Assembly (NCBI GenBank): GCA_937908275.1
Contig: CALERA010000025.1
Span: forward strand, 1 to 7,562
Source of the DNA: an uncultured Desulfarculaceae bacterium
GTDB taxonomy: Bacteria > Desulfobacterota > Desulfarculia > Desulfarculales > Desulfarculaceae
DNA: 7,562 nucleotides
Direction of reading: 5' to 3'
The translations under genes and the position numbers were made by a program. Shown piece after piece: positions 6,711-7,562 of this stretch. How positions within the stretch are numbered: position 1 is the stretch's first letter; each line of letters begins with the position of its first letter. Below the pieces are notes generated by a model, which searched no databases, was not told the origin of the DNA, and saw nothing but the letters and a program-made list of their open reading frames with translations.

Positions 6711-6746
6711 GCAATAACTGTTACTGCTACTCAGTCTCAGTGTCAA
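6711..6746 (-). promoter_or_regulatory. Candidate feoAB promoter with an inverted-repeat operator over the -10 region
   Basis: On the minus strand a perfect -35 TTGACA (6746-6741) is followed after 17 bases by TAACAG (6723-6718; 3 of 6 matches to TATAAT). Covering this weak -10 box is a near-perfect inverted repeat, plus-strand GCAATAAC-T-GTTACTGC (6711-6727): two 8-base arms around one base, with one mismatched pair. The 1-base spacer is also found in the common Fur-box description, but the bases differ from the classical Fur sequence. The spacer between the two boxes also holds a tandem ACTGAG pair. The site ends 11 bases before the feoA start codon. Placement over the -10 box suggests repression. 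Confidence 0.6.
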
Positions 6747-6750
6747 TCCC

Positions 6751-6777
6751 AAAAAAACGGCCCACTCATCCGGCCGT
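6751..6777 (-). terminator. Rho-independent terminator of the fur-feoA fusion gene
   Basis: On the minus strand ACGGCC (6777-6772) pairs with GGCCGT (6762-6757) around a 9-base loop, extendable by G-U pairs. The stem runs directly into a run of T (plus-strand A 6751-6757). It begins 8 bases after the regulator's stop codon and separates the regulator transcript from the feo operon, whose promoter starts 4 bases beyond. Confidence 0.8.
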
Positions 6778-6785
6778 CCCGATTT

Positions 6786-7514
6786 CTAGCATACCGGTGG
6801 AGCTTCCTCCACCTGGCTGACCAACACCCGCTGGGCCGCTCCCCGGCCCAGGGCCACCCGGCTGCCCTTGACCGCCAGGACCATGGGCCCGCCGTTGGCA
6901 TTGATGACCTCCACCTCGCTGCCCACCGCGATGCCCAGATCCCGCAACTGGCAGGCCAGGCCCTCGCCGCCGGTCAGGCGCTCCACCCGGACCTTTTCGC
7001 CCGGGGCGGCCAGGGCCAGGGGCAGGGTCGGCCGGCGGATGGCCAGGCACTGGCGGCAGAGGCCGTAGATCTGGAGCTTGTGGCGCAGGGGGTGGAATCC
7101 CTGGCACTGGCTGATCCGCTGCTGCAGGGCCTCCAGCTCCGGGTCGTGGAACTCGGTGATGGAGCCGCACTTGGTGCAGATCAGGTGGTCGTGGTGCTCG
7201 CCCAGGTGGCGGTGCTCGTAGCAGACCGGCCCGCCCTCGAACTCCCGCCGGGCGGCCAGCCCCAGCTTGGTCATCAGCTCCAGGGTCTGGGCCACGAAGG
7301 CCGGCTCCAGGCAGGTGCCGCGCGCCTGCAACTCCCGCTGCCACTGCTCGGCGCTGTGGTGCCCCTCGCTGTCCAGAAAGGCTTCCAGCACCGTCAGGCG
7401 GTCGCCGATGCGGTCCAGACGCAGCTGGCGCAACAGGCGCTCGAACTGGCGGCGCTCTTCCTGGTGCAGGCCCGGTTGTTCGGCCCGCGGAATCTGGGGG
7501 GCAGGTTCGGCCAC
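6786..7514 (-). CDS. Fur-family metalloregulator with C-terminal FeoA domain
   Basis: A 242-residue fusion. Residues about 20-90 form the winged-helix DNA-binding part, about 95-158 the Fur dimer/metal domain, and about 168-233 a FeoA (SH3-like) domain. Metal ligands typical of Fur are present: the HHDH cluster (107-110), Glu128, His145, and the structural zinc pairs Cys113/Cys116 and Cys153/Cys156. Glu at 128 fits Fur more than PerR, which has Asp there. The recognition helix reads Ala-Phe-Val-Ala-Gln-Thr-Leu, where Fur proteins normally have Ala-Thr-Val-Tyr-Arg, so the conserved Tyr-Arg pair is Ala75-Gln76. I prefer the GTG at 7514, which has GGAGG 5 bases upstream; the GTG at 7520 overlaps that site. 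Only about 48 bases upstream are visible, with at most a weak promoter. A terminator follows, then the feo promoter. Likely role: iron-responsive control of the feo genes and perhaps the porin. Confidence 0.93.
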   Translation of the reverse strand: MAEPAPQIPRAEQPGLHQEERRQFERLLRQLRLDRIGDRLTVLEAFLDSEGHHSAEQWQRELQARGTCLEPAFVAQTLELMTKLGLAARREFEGGPVCYEHRHLGEHHDHLICTKCGSITEFHDPELEALQQRISQCQGFHPLRHKLQIYGLCRQCLAIRRPTLPLALAAPGEKVRVERLTGGEGLACQLRDLGIAVGSEVEVINANGGPMVLAVKGSRVALGRGAAQRVLVSQVEEAPPVC

Positions 7515-7562
7515 TGGCACCTCCGGCTGGTAAAGATAGCAGGGGTTGCGTGTAATTGCAGA

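Noticed and set aside
7521..7562. Promoter for the Fur-FeoA gene (TATCTT with a poor -35) and a half-site GTAATTGC at the window edge
   Set aside because: The matches are weak and the window ends before the full upstream region can be judged.

Overview
The window is GC-rich with strong G/C preference at third codon positions, and every gene reads as an ordinary Gram-negative gene. The outer-membrane porin, the PAS-rich hybrid kinase and the Feo cluster with Cys-rich satellite proteins suggest a free-living anaerobic or microaerobic proteobacterium. My best guess is a delta-proteobacterium (Desulfobacterota), but that rests on general flavour and not on a marker gene.

Layout. The plus strand carries only the 3' part of a PAS-PAS-PAS hybrid histidine kinase with a C-terminal receiver (2-2140). 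All else is on the minus strand and converges on the kinase at a terminator hairpin (2168-2203). Read in the minus direction the order is: a Fur-type regulator fused to a C-terminal FeoA domain (7514-6786); a rho-independent terminator; a promoter with an inverted-repeat operator; feoA (6699-6457); feoB (6460-4316, GTGA overlap with feoA); a FeoB-associated Cys-rich membrane protein (4287-4030); a 49-residue unknown protein coupled to it by an ATGA overlap (4033-3884); a 58-residue His/Cys-rich protein (3879-3703); a second promoter containing a perfect 7-3-7 inverted repeat; a roughly 230-base GC-rich leader; and an LbtU-like siderophore porin (3444-2239).

How the parts fit. The minus-strand block reads as one iron-acquisition locus. 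The porin would pass an iron chelate or siderophore across the outer membrane. FeoB, helped by FeoA, moves Fe(II) across the inner membrane. Three small proteins encoded directly after feoB, two of them rich in Cys or Cys plus His, could handle metal at the membrane or in the cytosol. The Fur-FeoA fusion upstream is the obvious candidate regulator.

The most unusual points are: (1) the Fur-FeoA fusion, whose recognition helix lacks the usual Tyr-Arg pair; (2) the operators at the two promoters, both 17 bp with partly matching symmetric skeletons and neither resembling a classical Fur box; and (3) the string of three small coupled genes after feoB, one of which I cannot assign to a family.
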